In this document: in pieces, positions 16,900 through 26,300 of the stretch | Numbering within the stretch: the first letter of the stretch is position 1 | How the letters are laid out: each line of letters starts with the position of its first letter | From: Christiangramia gaetbulicola | GTDB lineage: Bacteria > Bacteroidota > Bacteroidia > Flavobacteriales > Flavobacteriaceae | NCBI RefSeq assembly: GCF_003054225.1 | Contig: NZ_QBKQ01000001.1 | Location: forward strand, 1,178,001-1,242,000 | DNA: 64,000 nucleotides | Direction: 5' to 3' | Made by a program: the position numbers and the translations under genes | Notes under the pieces: model-generated | The model's input: only the letters and a program-made list of their open reading frames with translations | The model's database searches: none | What the model was told of the DNA's origin: nothing

Positions 16900-17817
16900 T
16901 CAATTATTTAATACCGACTTTATATCGGCCATCAATTCTTTTCCGCCGTTATTCAGTATTTCCAGAGCACAGTCTTTTCCTAAATTCTCGACTTGGGCTA
17001 CAGGTAGACTTTTCTCAACATCTATCTTATGCTTTCCATCTAAACTGAATAAAGCTCCATGAAAATGTATATGTTCATCCACGATCCTGGCTAAAGCTCC
17101 AATAGGCGCTGTACAGCCACCTTCGAGAACTTTCAGGAACTCACGCTCAACATGAACACATATCTCAGATTCTTTATGATTTAGCAAGGCTAAGGCTTCG
17201 CGGCAATATTCGTCATCCTCCATCGCAACAATAAGCATGGCGCCCTGCGCAGGTGCCGGGATCATCCAGTTGAGGTCGATGAAATTCTCTGGTTTTATCT
17301 CTATCCTTTCCAGGCCTGCAGCAGCGAAGATCGCCCCATTCCATTCGTTATCATCAAGCTTCTGCATACGGGTATTTACATTGCCGCGCAGATCCACTAC
17401 TTTATGATCTGGATATTTATGAAGCCATTGTGCTTTTCTTCTTAAACTTCCGGTAGCAATGGTGCCTTCTCCATTTTCTAAAAACTTTACGCCTTTATGC
17501 ACCAGGATATCTTTATTACTCGCCCTCTTCATCACCGCTCCTTCAACAATTCCCTTGGGCAAAGCCGTTGGAACATCCTTCATAGAATGTACAGCGATAT
17601 CAACTTCTCCCTTGATCATAGCGACGTCAAGGGTCTTGGTGAAAATCCCCGTAATTCCCATTTCGTATAGAGGCTGATCCAGATTTAGATCCCCGGTAGA
17701 TTTTACAGGAACCAGTTTAGTCTTATGACCTGTTTTTTCAAGAGCATTTTGTACGGTTTTGGCCTGCCAAAGCGCTAATTCGCTATCGCGGGTACCAATT
17801 CTTATCACTTTGCTCAT
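16900..17817 (-). CDS. hemC: Hydroxymethylbilane synthase (porphobilinogen deaminase)
   Basis: Polymerises four porphobilinogens to hydroxymethylbilane. IGTRDSELALWQA at the N-terminus, ATGSLRRKAQ and LRGNVNTRM (substrate-binding arginines) and EGGCTAPIGA, whose C235 carries the dipyrromethane cofactor, are all present. Length (305 residues) is normal. The start overlaps the hemA stop by 4 bases. Confidence 0.97.
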   Translation of the reverse strand: MSKVIRIGTRDSELALWQAKTVQNALEKTGHKTKLVPVKSTGDLNLDQPLYEMGITGIFTKTLDVAMIKGEVDIAVHSMKDVPTALPKGIVEGAVMKRASNKDILVHKGVKFLENGEGTIATGSLRRKAQWLHKYPDHKVVDLRGNVNTRMQKLDDNEWNGAIFAAAGLERIEIKPENFIDLNWMIPAPAQGAMLIVAMEDDEYCREALALLNHKESEICVHVEREFLKVLEGGCTAPIGALARIVDEHIHFHGALFSLDGKHKIDVEKSLPVAQVENLGKDCALEILNNGGKELMADIKSVLNN

Positions 17818-19070
17818 TTTGTAACTTCTTCTAAATGAAAGACCTTTTGTATAAGTTCAAGGCTTTCATCGGTGGTTTGGTTATCTTCCTTTAAATGATT
17901 GGCGAAGTGTTTCATGATCTTTTGAATGATCCTGTTACTTACGATCTCTGCCTGTTCATCATTAAAGTCTGATATCTTTTTACGTTGAAAATCGAGTTCG
18001 GCATCCTTCATCATTTTCAGCTTTTTCTTTAAAGCTTTAATGGTAGGTGCAAATTTTCTCGTTTCCAGCCACTGGTTAAAATCGTTTTCAACCTCGGCGA
18101 TGATCTCTTTTGCCTGCGGAATGAATTGTTTACGTCTTTCCAGGGTTTCATCTGTCATTTGAGATAGATGATCAAGATGGATCAATTTTACATTTTCCAG
18201 TTCCTGAACATCGTCTGAAACGTTCTTGGGAATAGAAAGATCAAGGATCAGAAGCTCTTTTTTCGGGTAAATAAGTTCCTTTGAAATGGTAGGATTATGA
18301 GCTCCGGTAGCAACGATAAGAATATCGCTGTTTCTTATTTCGGCCTGTAGATCTGCGTAATCTTTAACGATAAGGTTAAACTTACCAGCGATCTTTTCAG
18401 CTTTGTCCTTGGTACGGTTTATAAGGGTAATATGGTTGTTCCTGGTGTGTTTTACCAGGTTCTCACAGGTATTTCTCCCAATTTTACCGGTCCCGAAAAG
18501 AAGGATGTTCTTTTCAGAAATATTTTCAATGTGCTTTAAAATATACTGAACCGAAGCGAAGGAAACAGAAGTTGCTCCACTGGAGATCTCGGTTTCGTTC
18601 TTGATTCTTTTGCTTGCCTGTATCACCGCATTCACCAATCGCTCCAGGAATGCATTTACCAGACCTAATTTTTTAGATCTTACAAATGCAACTTTAAGCT
18701 GACTTATGATCTCGAAATCTCCCAGGATCTGACTGTCCAGTCCTGTTCCCACTCTAAATATATGTGAGATGGCTTGTTTGTTCTTATATACGTAAGCTAC
18801 TTTTTCGAATTCTTCTACAGTACCGTGTGTATGTTCGCAAAGTAATTTTATAAGCTGAAATGGGTGCTGCGCGAAACCATAGATCTCGGTTCGGTTACAG
18901 GTAGAAGTCACTAAAATACCGTCAATACCTTCATCTTTAGCCTGTTCCAGCAGTCTTTGCTTGGACTCTTCGGTAAGACTAAAATGGCCTCTTATCTCAG
19001 CATCGGCCTTCTTGTAACTTAAACCTATGGTATAAAAGTGTTTTCCTTTAGAAATGTGATAATCTTCCAT
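17814..19070 (-). CDS. hemA: Glutamyl-tRNA reductase
   Basis: Reduces glutamyl-tRNA(Glu) to glutamate-1-semialdehyde with NADPH; this commits glutamate to the C5 heme pathway. The catalytic cysteine is C58 in TSTCNRTEIYG. The NADPH-binding glycine segment LLFGTGKIGRN and the C-terminal dimerisation helices are present (418 residues). hemL is not in this window and must lie elsewhere. First gene of the minus-strand heme operon, with a TAATTTTG -7 element about 25 bases before the start. Confidence 0.96.
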   Translation of the reverse strand: MEDYHISKGKHFYTIGLSYKKADAEIRGHFSLTEESKQRLLEQAKDEGIDGILVTSTCNRTEIYGFAQHPFQLIKLLCEHTHGTVEEFEKVAYVYKNKQAISHIFRVGTGLDSQILGDFEIISQLKVAFVRSKKLGLVNAFLERLVNAVIQASKRIKNETEISSGATSVSFASVQYILKHIENISEKNILLFGTGKIGRNTCENLVKHTRNNHITLINRTKDKAEKIAGKFNLIVKDYADLQAEIRNSDILIVATGAHNPTISKELIYPKKELLILDLSIPKNVSDDVQELENVKLIHLDHLSQMTDETLERRKQFIPQAKEIIAEVENDFNQWLETRKFAPTIKALKKKLKMMKDAELDFQRKKISDFNDEQAEIVSNRIIQKIMKHFANHLKEDNQTTDESLELIQKVFHLEEVTK

Positions 19071-19095
19071 GTATCAGTTTAGGTGGACACGGCAG

Positions 19096-19103
19096 CAAAA
19101 TTA
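19096..19103 (-). promoter_or_regulatory. -7 element of the hem operon promoter
   Basis: TAATTTTG on the minus strand matches the Bacteroidota -7 consensus TAnnTTTG and would start transcription roughly 20 bases before the hemA start codon. No matching TTTG at the -33 position is seen at normal spacing. Confidence 0.5.
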
Positions 19104-19154
19104 ATATAAGCTTAAATCAAAAAGTAACGCTGGAGGCACTAAATATGTCGATAG

Positions 19155-19168
19155 ATGATAATTATCAT
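19155..19168. promoter_or_regulatory. Perfect 14-base palindrome between hemA and the AraC gene
   Basis: ATGATAATTATCAT is a perfect palindrome in the middle of the divergent intergenic region. The TGATAAT half resembles half of a Fur box, but the two halves overlap rather than being spaced by one base, so assignment to Fur is doubtful. It could be an operator for the neighbouring AraC regulator. Confidence 0.35.
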
Positions 19169-19198
19169 GAAAATAAGACCCAAAAGATGAAAATGCCC

Positions 19199-19206
19199 TA
19201 CTTTTG
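19199..19206 (+). promoter_or_regulatory. -7 element for the AraC regulator gene
   Basis: TACTTTTG, an exact match to TAnnTTTG, about 67 bases before the ATG. No clear -33 TTTG is present, so the promoter may need an activator. Confidence 0.45.
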
Positions 19207-19236
19207 TAGTAATGATAGCAGGTTTAGAGCGATTAG

Positions 19237-19253
19237 TTTAGATTGATTCTAAA
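19237..19253. promoter_or_regulatory. Candidate iron-type (DtxR-like) operator upstream of the AraC gene
   Basis: TTTAGATTGATTCTAAA is a near-perfect palindrome (TTTAGA/TCTAAA around TTGAT). It differs by a single base from the palindrome at the feoA start (46581-46597) and resembles the one on the TonB receptor promoter (42005-42020). It lies 20 bases before the AraC start codon, downstream of the -7 element, where a bound repressor would block transcription. Confidence 0.55.
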
Positions 19254-19272
19254 TAAATAAAAATTGCATTCT

Positions 19273-20163
19273 ATGGAAGATCACTTAAAAAATAACGCTG
19301 TAAGTATCTCTGAAGAGATAAAGATCGAAGATGGTTTTTTCATTCTTAAGTTTCAGAACGATACTTCAGATACCAAGCTAATGTCCAGGGAGATAGACAA
19401 TAGTTTTATCCAGTTTCATTTTAATGTAAAAGGCACAAGCAAGTTCCTTTTTAATAATGGCAGTTACGAATTGCCTTTAGCCGAAGAGAATTCATTATTG
19501 CTTTATAATCCGCAGAGAGACCTGCCTTTGAATGTTTCTTTGGCGCCAGAATCCTGGCTGATATCCCTGGTGATCTCGATCAAGAAATTCCATGCACTTT
19601 TCTCGCAGGAAGCAGATTATATCACTTTTTTAAGTTCAGACAATAAGGATAAGAAGTACTACAAGGACGCGGCGATATCTCCGTCTATGGCGGTGGTTTT
19701 GAATCAGTTAATGAATTTTAACCTAACGCCAAGTATTAAAAATTTATATTTTAAGGCCAAGGCTTTTGAATTGTTGAGTCTGTATTTCAATAAAGCAGAA
19801 AATCCCGACCTGGAGCAATGTCCGTTTTTAAGTGATGAAGAAAATATTAAAAAGATAAGGAGAGCTAAGGATATTGTTATTGCCCGGATGGCCGAACCGC
19901 CTTCGTTACAGGAACTTTCCGAAGAAATAGGCTTGAGCCTGAAGAAGCTAAAAGAAGGTTTTAAGCAGATCTATGGTGATTCTGTATATAGTTTCCTTTT
20001 CGATTATAAAATGGAATACGCCCGGAAGTTACTGGAAACCGGTGAGTATAATGTGAACGAAGTTGGTTTGAAAGTTGGCTATAGTACCGCGAGCCATTTC
20101 ATTGCCGGGTTCAAAAAGAAATTTGGAACAACCCCTAAAAAATATACGCTTTCAGTAAATTAG
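19273..20163 (+). CDS. AraC family transcriptional regulator of the heme locus
   Basis: A 296-residue cytoplasmic regulator. The C-terminal AraC domain (about residues 195-296) shows both helix-turn-helix units: SLQELSEEIGLSLKKLKEGF and NVNEVGLKVGYSTASHFIAGFKKKFG, ending TPKKY. The N-terminal part (about 20-150) looks like a sensory cupin-type domain, as in PchR-like regulators. I start at ATG (MEDHLKNN); a TTG three codons upstream is less likely. It is divergent from hemA and precedes hemH, so control of heme or iron genes is a good inference. An iron-type palindrome sits just before its start codon. Confidence 0.88.
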   Translation: MEDHLKNNAVSISEEIKIEDGFFILKFQNDTSDTKLMSREIDNSFIQFHFNVKGTSKFLFNNGSYELPLAEENSLLLYNPQRDLPLNVSLAPESWLISLVISIKKFHALFSQEADYITFLSSDNKDKKYYKDAAISPSMAVVLNQLMNFNLTPSIKNLYFKAKAFELLSLYFNKAENPDLEQCPFLSDEENIKKIRRAKDIVIARMAEPPSLQELSEEIGLSLKKLKEGFKQIYGDSVYSFLFDYKMEYARKLLETGEYNVNEVGLKVGYSTASHFIAGFKKKFGTTPKKYTLSVN

Positions 20164-20166
20164 GTG

Positions 20167-20880
20167 ATGCATAAATTCCTTTTCGCTTTCGTGTTTTCGA
20201 TATTGTTAAGTCTGGAAATGGCGGCTCAGAGGAGTGTACTAATATTTCATGAGACCGAGGACTACAGGCATGCATCTATAGAAAATGGTATTCAGGCCAT
20301 ACAGCAGATGGGAGATGAAAACAATTTCAAAACATTGGTTAGCCAGGATAGTAATTTCTTTATAGAGAATGATCTGAGTTCCCTGGATCTGATAATATTT
20401 CTGAATACCGAGGGAGATATTTTGGATATGGAAGAGCAAATGGCTTTTCAGAATTATATGGATAATGGCGGTAATTTCTTCGGAATTCATGCCGCAGCAG
20501 ATACAGAGCATGATTGGAGTTGGTACGGAGATCTTGTAGGCGCTTATTTTAACGGTCACCCTGAAATTCAGGAAGCCGAATTGAATATAAAAATGCCCCA
20601 GCATATGACCGTGGAACATTTACCTGAGCCATGGAAAAGAGTGGATGAATGGTATAATTATAAAGAAATATCCCGCGGTTTAAACATTTTTATGACCCTG
20701 GATGAGAGTACTTATGAAGGCGGTGAAAATGGCGATTTTCATCCTATTGCCTGGTTTCAGAATTACCGCGGTGGCGGAAAATCTGTTTATACAGGTCTCG
20801 GGCACACTTCAGAATCCTATTCAGAGCCGAATTTTCTGAAACATTTAAGCAGGTGTATCGAATTTGCGATGATGGATTAA
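20167..20880 (+). CDS. Secreted ThuA-like protein
   Basis: A 237-residue protein with a signal peptide (FLFAFVFSILLSLEMAAQ) and a ThuA domain, a glutamine-amidotransferase-like fold. Typical ThuA segments are present: FHETEDYRHASIENGIQAI, a central GGNFFGIHAAADTEHDW and the C-terminal PIAWFQNYRGGGKSVYTGLGHT with the conserved histidine. ThuA relatives act in trehalose or other sugar use; the role here is unknown. I prefer the ATG three bases after an in-frame GTG. It follows the AraC gene by three bases, so the two are co-transcribed. Confidence 0.82.
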   Translation: MHKFLFAFVFSILLSLEMAAQRSVLIFHETEDYRHASIENGIQAIQQMGDENNFKTLVSQDSNFFIENDLSSLDLIIFLNTEGDILDMEEQMAFQNYMDNGGNFFGIHAAADTEHDWSWYGDLVGAYFNGHPEIQEAELNIKMPQHMTVEHLPEPWKRVDEWYNYKEISRGLNIFMTLDESTYEGGENGDFHPIAWFQNYRGGGKSVYTGLGHTSESYSEPNFLKHLSRCIEFAMMD

Positions 20881-20940
20881 AAATTATTCTATTATAGAAA
20901 ACTACGATAGTAAAGGAAGACAAAGAATTATACAGAATAT

Positions 20941-20948
20941 TATTTTTG
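20941..20948 (+). promoter_or_regulatory. -7 element of the hemH promoter
   Basis: TATTTTTG matches TAnnTTTG, 18 bases before the hemH ATG. The 86-base gap between the ThuA gene and hemH is otherwise AT-rich with no clear -33 element. Confidence 0.45.
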
Positions 20949-20966
20949 AGTTGAAAAAGAAAAATT

Positions 20967-22001
20967 ATGAGTAAAGGTGTACTGATGGTTAACCTGGGTT
21001 CCCCCGATAGTACCGACCCAAAAGACGTGAAAAAATATCTTGGCGAGTTCCTAATGGACGAGCGCGTGATCGATGTTCCTTACTGGGCGCGTACATTGCT
21101 GGTAAAGGGAATTATCCTGAATACACGTCCTAAAAAATCGGCAGAGGCATACCAGAAGATCTGGTGGGAAGAAGGTTCACCGCTGATCGTACTTTCAGAA
21201 AGGTTGCAATCCAAGATCGATGATCAAACCTCGATTCCTATTGCTTTGGCTATGAGGTATGGAACGCCAAGTATATTGCAGGGATTACAGGAATTACACG
21301 ATAAGGGTGTAGATGAGGTATTACTTTTTCCGCTGTACCCTCAATTTGCTATGGCCACTACCGAGACAATCCTGGTGCTGGCAGAGGAGCTTAGAAAAGA
21401 GCATTTCCCTGAAATGAGTTTCACCACTGTTCCGCCTTTCTATAATCATTCAGATTATATAAGAACCCTGGGAAATAGTATCGCTGAATCCCTGAAGGAT
21501 GTGGAATATGAACATCTTCTTTTTTCATATCACGGTGTACCAGAAAGACATATTAGAAAGAGTGATATAACCAATTCACATTGTAAGATAGATGGCTCCT
21601 GTTGCCAGTCGGCTTCTACGGCGCACCAGTTCTGTTACCGTCATCAGTGTTACGAGACCACCCGTCTTGTAGCCGAATATCTTGGAATGAAACCTAATAC
21701 TTACAGCGTTTCCTTCCAGTCCAGGCTAGGATTTGATCCATGGTTAAAACCTTATACAGATAGAACTATTGAAAGATTTGGGAAGCAGGGGATGAAGAAA
21801 ATGGCCATTGTGACTCCGGCTTTCGTTTCAGATTGCTTGGAAACCCTAGAAGAGATCGCCATGGAAGGTGAAGAGATCTTCCACGAAGTAGGTGGAAAAG
21901 AATTTACCGTGGTTCCTTGTCTGAATGATAGGGAAGAATGGGTAAAAGTGCTTTCGAGATGGATCGATGAATGGGCTCATCAAAAGCCGGTCGAGGCTTA
22001 A
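20967..22001 (+). CDS. hemH: Ferrochelatase
   Basis: Inserts Fe2+ into protoporphyrin IX, the last step of protoheme synthesis. VNLGSPDS at the start, the catalytic histidine H189 in FSYHGVPERH, and FQSRLGFDPWLKPY and FVSDCLETLEEI (conserved acidic face) are all present; 344 residues is normal. It also carries a cysteine-rich stretch (CKIDGSCCQ...CYRHQCYET). Its stop codon overlaps the start of the MATE exporter by one base. Confidence 0.97.
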   Translation: MSKGVLMVNLGSPDSTDPKDVKKYLGEFLMDERVIDVPYWARTLLVKGIILNTRPKKSAEAYQKIWWEEGSPLIVLSERLQSKIDDQTSIPIALAMRYGTPSILQGLQELHDKGVDEVLLFPLYPQFAMATTETILVLAEELRKEHFPEMSFTTVPPFYNHSDYIRTLGNSIAESLKDVEYEHLLFSYHGVPERHIRKSDITNSHCKIDGSCCQSASTAHQFCYRHQCYETTRLVAEYLGMKPNTYSVSFQSRLGFDPWLKPYTDRTIERFGKQGMKKMAIVTPAFVSDCLETLEEIAMEGEEIFHEVGGKEFTVVPCLNDREEWVKVLSRWIDEWAHQKPVEA

Positions 22002-23341
22002 TGGCCGTTCGAAATTCTAAAGAGCTGGGCGAAAAGCCTATTGGGAAGCTGTTAATTCAGCAAGCCGTTCCTGCGTCTGTCGGGATCCTGGTAATGTCCC
22101 TTAATATTCTTGTAGATACTATTTTTGTTGGAAACTGGATTGGACCCATAGCTATTGCGGCAATAAATGTGGTGCTTCCGGTTTCGTTCTTTATAGCCGC
22201 CTTGGGAATGGCCATTGGTATTGGCGGTTCCTCAATTATTTCCCGTGCCCTTGGTGCTGATGATAATTATAAAGCTCTTAAGACCTTCGGAAACCAGATC
22301 ACGCTAACGATCTTACTTTCCAGTGCGCTGGTAATACCCGGGCTAATATTCGTGGATAGTCTGATCCCGGCTTTTGGGGGAAAAGGGGAAATATTCGATC
22401 CTGCCAAAATATACTATATCATCGTTTTGTGCGGGGTTCCTTTCCTGGCTTTAGCCATGATGGGGAATAACGTAATCAGGGCAGAGGGAAAACCAAGGTT
22501 TGCCATGACGGCGATGATCATTCCTTCTGTCGCTAACCTGATCCTGGATTATATTCTTATCAACCGTCTCGATATGGGTATGCAGGGAGCTGCTCTTGCT
22601 ACAACGGCTTCTTATGTTTTCTGCCTGGGTTATATTGTATGGTTCTTTTTATCTAAGAATTCAGAATTAAAGATCAGCGCAGCCCACTTCAGGCTGGATA
22701 TTCCTATTTTAAAGGAAATGTCTTCCCTTGGCGCAGTTACCCTGGCGAGACAGGCCGTGGTAAGCATCACCTATCTTTTGATGAACAACATTCTTTTTGA
22801 CCTGGGAGGGGAAGATTCGGTTACCGTATATGCGATTATTGCCAGAATGCTCATGTTCGCATTATTTCCTGTGCTGGGAGTTACCCAGGGATTTCTGCCA
22901 ATTGCCGGGTTCAATTACGGGGCTCAAAAATTTGCACGGGTTAGAAAAAGTATAAATACCGCCATTTTATATTCCTCTTTAATGGGACTTTTGATCTTTC
23001 TGGGGATTATGTTCTTCGCGTCAGATATCGTAAGCATATTTACCGATGAAGCTTCGATTATTGAACAAACCCCGTCTGCAATGCGATGGGTATTTGCGGC
23101 GATACCAATCGTTACCATTCAACTGATCGGGGCGGCCTATTTTCAGGCCATAGGAAAAGCAATTCCTGCATTCCTTTTAACGTTGTCCAGGCAGGGCTTT
23201 ATCTTTATTCCCCTGGTTCTAATATTACCTTATTTTTATGGGGAGATAGGTGTTTGGATTTCTTTTCCTATAGCAGATCTTCTTTCAACCATTATTACTG
23301 CCTATTTTCTAAACCGTGAGATCAAGGAGACCCTGAAATAA
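22001..23341 (+). CDS. MATE family efflux transporter
   Basis: A 446-residue inner-membrane protein with about 12 hydrophobic segments in two homologous halves, as in MATE cation-coupled drug or metabolite exporters. The N-terminal segment LVMSLNILVDTIFVGNWIGPIAIAA and GGSSIISRALG are typical. I start at the ATG that shares a base with the hemH stop (MAVRNSKELGEKPIG); a start 30 bases upstream would lie inside hemH. Coupling to hemH raises the chance that it moves a porphyrin, heme or a related toxic compound, but the substrate is not readable. Confidence 0.88.
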   Translation: MAVRNSKELGEKPIGKLLIQQAVPASVGILVMSLNILVDTIFVGNWIGPIAIAAINVVLPVSFFIAALGMAIGIGGSSIISRALGADDNYKALKTFGNQITLTILLSSALVIPGLIFVDSLIPAFGGKGEIFDPAKIYYIIVLCGVPFLALAMMGNNVIRAEGKPRFAMTAMIIPSVANLILDYILINRLDMGMQGAALATTASYVFCLGYIVWFFLSKNSELKISAAHFRLDIPILKEMSSLGAVTLARQAVVSITYLLMNNILFDLGGEDSVTVYAIIARMLMFALFPVLGVTQGFLPIAGFNYGAQKFARVRKSINTAILYSSLMGLLIFLGIMFFASDIVSIFTDEASIIEQTPSAMRWVFAAIPIVTIQLIGAAYFQAIGKAIPAFLLTLSRQGFIFIPLVLILPYFYGEIGVWISFPIADLLSTIITAYFLNREIKETLK

Positions 23342-23347
23342 GCCTTA

Positions 23348-23376
23348 TTGAAAATTAACTTAAATCCTTATCTTTA
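23348..23376 (+). promoter_or_regulatory. Candidate promoter of the sortilin-like/hemJ operon
   Basis: TTG, 18 bases, then TATCTTTA, one base off TAnnTTTG. It lies 23 bases before the start codon in a 58-base gap. Confidence 0.4.
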
Positions 23377-23399
23377 AAACTTAACTAACCTGCACCTCT

Positions 23400-26300
23400 A
23401 TGAGTAAAAATCTACTTCAGTTAAGCATTATTCTATGTTTATTATTTAACGGAATTTTTATTGAGCAGACGTCGGCTCAGAACTACGATGAGAAATTATA
23501 TGGCGCCCTTGAATATAGGTTGATAGGACCTTTTAGAGGAGGGAGAAGCGCTGCTGTTACTGGCGTTCCACATAAACCAAACCTGTTCTATTTTGGAGCT
23601 GCAGGCGGTGGAGTATGGAAAACAGAAAATGGAGGTAGAAGCTGGGAAAATATATCTGATGGTTATTTTGGTGGATCTATAGGTGCTATCGAAGTAGCAA
23701 AAAGTGATCACAATGTCATCTATGTTGGAGGAGGAGAAAAGACGGTTCGTGGGAATGTATCTTCTGGATATGGAATCTGGAAATCTGAAGATGCTGGCAA
23801 AACCTGGACCAGTGCCGGATTAAAAGAGAGCAGGCATGTACCTAGAATAGTAACTCATCCCAAAGATTATAATACCGTTTACGCGGCTGTCCTGGGGAAT
23901 ATCTATAAACCTACGGAAGAACGTGGGGTTTATAAATCTACCGATGGTGGTAAGAACTGGAGAAAGGTATTGTTCTCCAACTCACAGTCTGGTGCGGTAG
24001 ATCTAACTATGGATCCCAATAATCCAAGGATACTTTACGCTTCTACCTGGAACGTGCAAAGAACACCATATAGCCTGAGCAGTGGAGGTGAAGGTTCAGC
24101 TTTATGGAAAAGTACAGATAGCGGCGAGAATTGGAAAGAGATCTCAAAAAATAAAGGTTTTCCGCAGGATACATTGGGTATTATAGGTGTCACGGTTTCT
24201 CCAGCTAATAGCGATCGTGTTTGGGCAATCGTGGAAAATAAAGATAAAGGCGGAGTTTACAGAAGTGATGATGGTGGAGCTACCTGGGAGCTTATTAATG
24301 ATGACCGCAGCCTGAGACAAAGAGCCTGGTACTATACCAGAATTTATGCCGATACAGAAGATGAAGATATAGTTTATGTGCTGAACGTAGACTACCATAA
24401 AAGTACAGATGGAGGTAAATTCTTTACATCAGATAAAGCACCACATGGTGACCACCATGATCTCTGGATCGCTCCTGAAAATTCTCAGCGCATGATCATG
24501 GGGGACGATGGAGGAGCACAGGTGACCTATGATGGTGGAGAAACCTGGAGTACTTATCATAACCAGCCAACCTCGCAGTTTTACCGCGTAACCACAGATA
24601 ATGCTTTCCCATACCGGATTTATGCTGCTCAGCAGGACAATTCTACCGTTAGGATAAGACATCGTACCGAAAGTGGAAGTATAGATGAAAGCGCCTGGGA
24701 ATCGACTGCAGGAGGAGAAAGCGCCCATATTGCCGTGGATCCTGAAAACAGCGATATCGTCTATGGAGGAAGCTATGATGGCTTCTTAACCAGGTATAAC
24801 CATGAGAACGGAACCGTTAGAAGCGTGAGCGTATGGCCCGATAATCCCATGGGTCATGGTGCCGAAGATCTCAAATACAGATTTCAGTGGAATTTCCCGA
24901 TCTTCTTTTCTCCGCATGACTCTGATAAACTCTATACGGCTTCAAATCACCTGCACCTGACTACCAATGAAGGAGAAAGCTGGAAAGAAATTAGTCCGGA
25001 TCTTACCAGGAATGATAAGTCAAAGCAAAAATCTTCTGGAGGACCAATTACCCAGGATAATACTTCCGTAGAATATTACAGCACCATTTTTGCCGCGGCT
25101 GAATCCCCGGTGAAGGAGGGAGTTCTTTGGACAGGTAGTGATGACGGACTTATCCACGTTTCTAAGGATGGTGGCGAGAACTGGGAAAATGTCACACCTA
25201 AGGGAATGCCCGAATGGATGATGGTAAACAGCATGGAACCTTCTTCTTTTGATGCGGGAACTGCGTATGTTGCCGGGACACGTTATAAACTTGGAGATTT
25301 CGCTCCATATTTATATAAAACTACCGATTACGGGAAGTCATGGAAAAAGATTACCAACGGAATTGAAAATGAACATTTCACCAGGGTCTTAAGAGAAGAT
25401 CCGGAGCAAAAAGGACTTCTTTATTCAGGGACCGAAACCGGGATGTATATTTCTTTTGATGATGGAGCAAACTGGAAAAAATTTCAGTTGAATCTGCCAA
25501 TCGTACCTATTACAGATCTTGCCATCAAAGACAATAATCTTATTGTAGCTACTCAGGGTAGAAGTCTCTGGATCATAGACGACCTCACGCTTATTCATCA
25601 GTTAGGCAAAGTCGATAAAGATTCAAACGTTCTTTTCCAACCGAAAGATAGTTACCGGATGAGTGGAAGCTCTTCTGAATCTCTTAGCGCCGGGACCAAT
25701 CATCCGGCAGGAGTGATGACCTATTTTTATCTTAAAGATCCAAAAGATAAAAAAGTAAAAATCAGTTACCTGAATACTTCTAACGATACCATCCAGAGTT
25801 TTAGCACTACAGATGATAAGAATAAACTGGAAGTGGAAGAAGGTGCCAATATGCATACTTGGAATATGCGTGGTAAAGGAGCTGAAAGACTGGAAGGAAT
25901 GATCCTGTGGTGGGCAAGTACTGAAGCTCCGCAGGCAGTTCCCGGCACCTATCAGGTAGTTCTTGAAGTTGGTGATGAAGTACTGAAAAAAGAATTTAAA
26001 ATATTAGCAGACGCCAATGCTGAAACTGATATCGCAGGCATGCAGAAGCAATACGACTTTATTAGCAGCGTGAATAAAACCGTTGATAAGGCGCATAATT
26101 CCATCAGGAAAATGAGAGATATCGAAGCTCAGCTTGAAGATTTCCAGAAGCAGTACAAGGGAAATGAAAAGGTACAGCCCCTTATTGAAAAAGCTAAATC
26201 TCTGAGCAAGCAACTTTCTGAGATCGAGAATGCCCTGTATCAAACCAAGAACAGGAGTAATCAGGATCCGTTGAATTTCCCGATCAAGCTTACCAATAAG

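Noticed and set aside
19155-19168. Fur box at the hemA/AraC palindrome
   Set aside because: The halves overlap instead of the 7-1-7 Fur spacing, and no Fur gene is visible here. Kept only as an unnamed palindrome.
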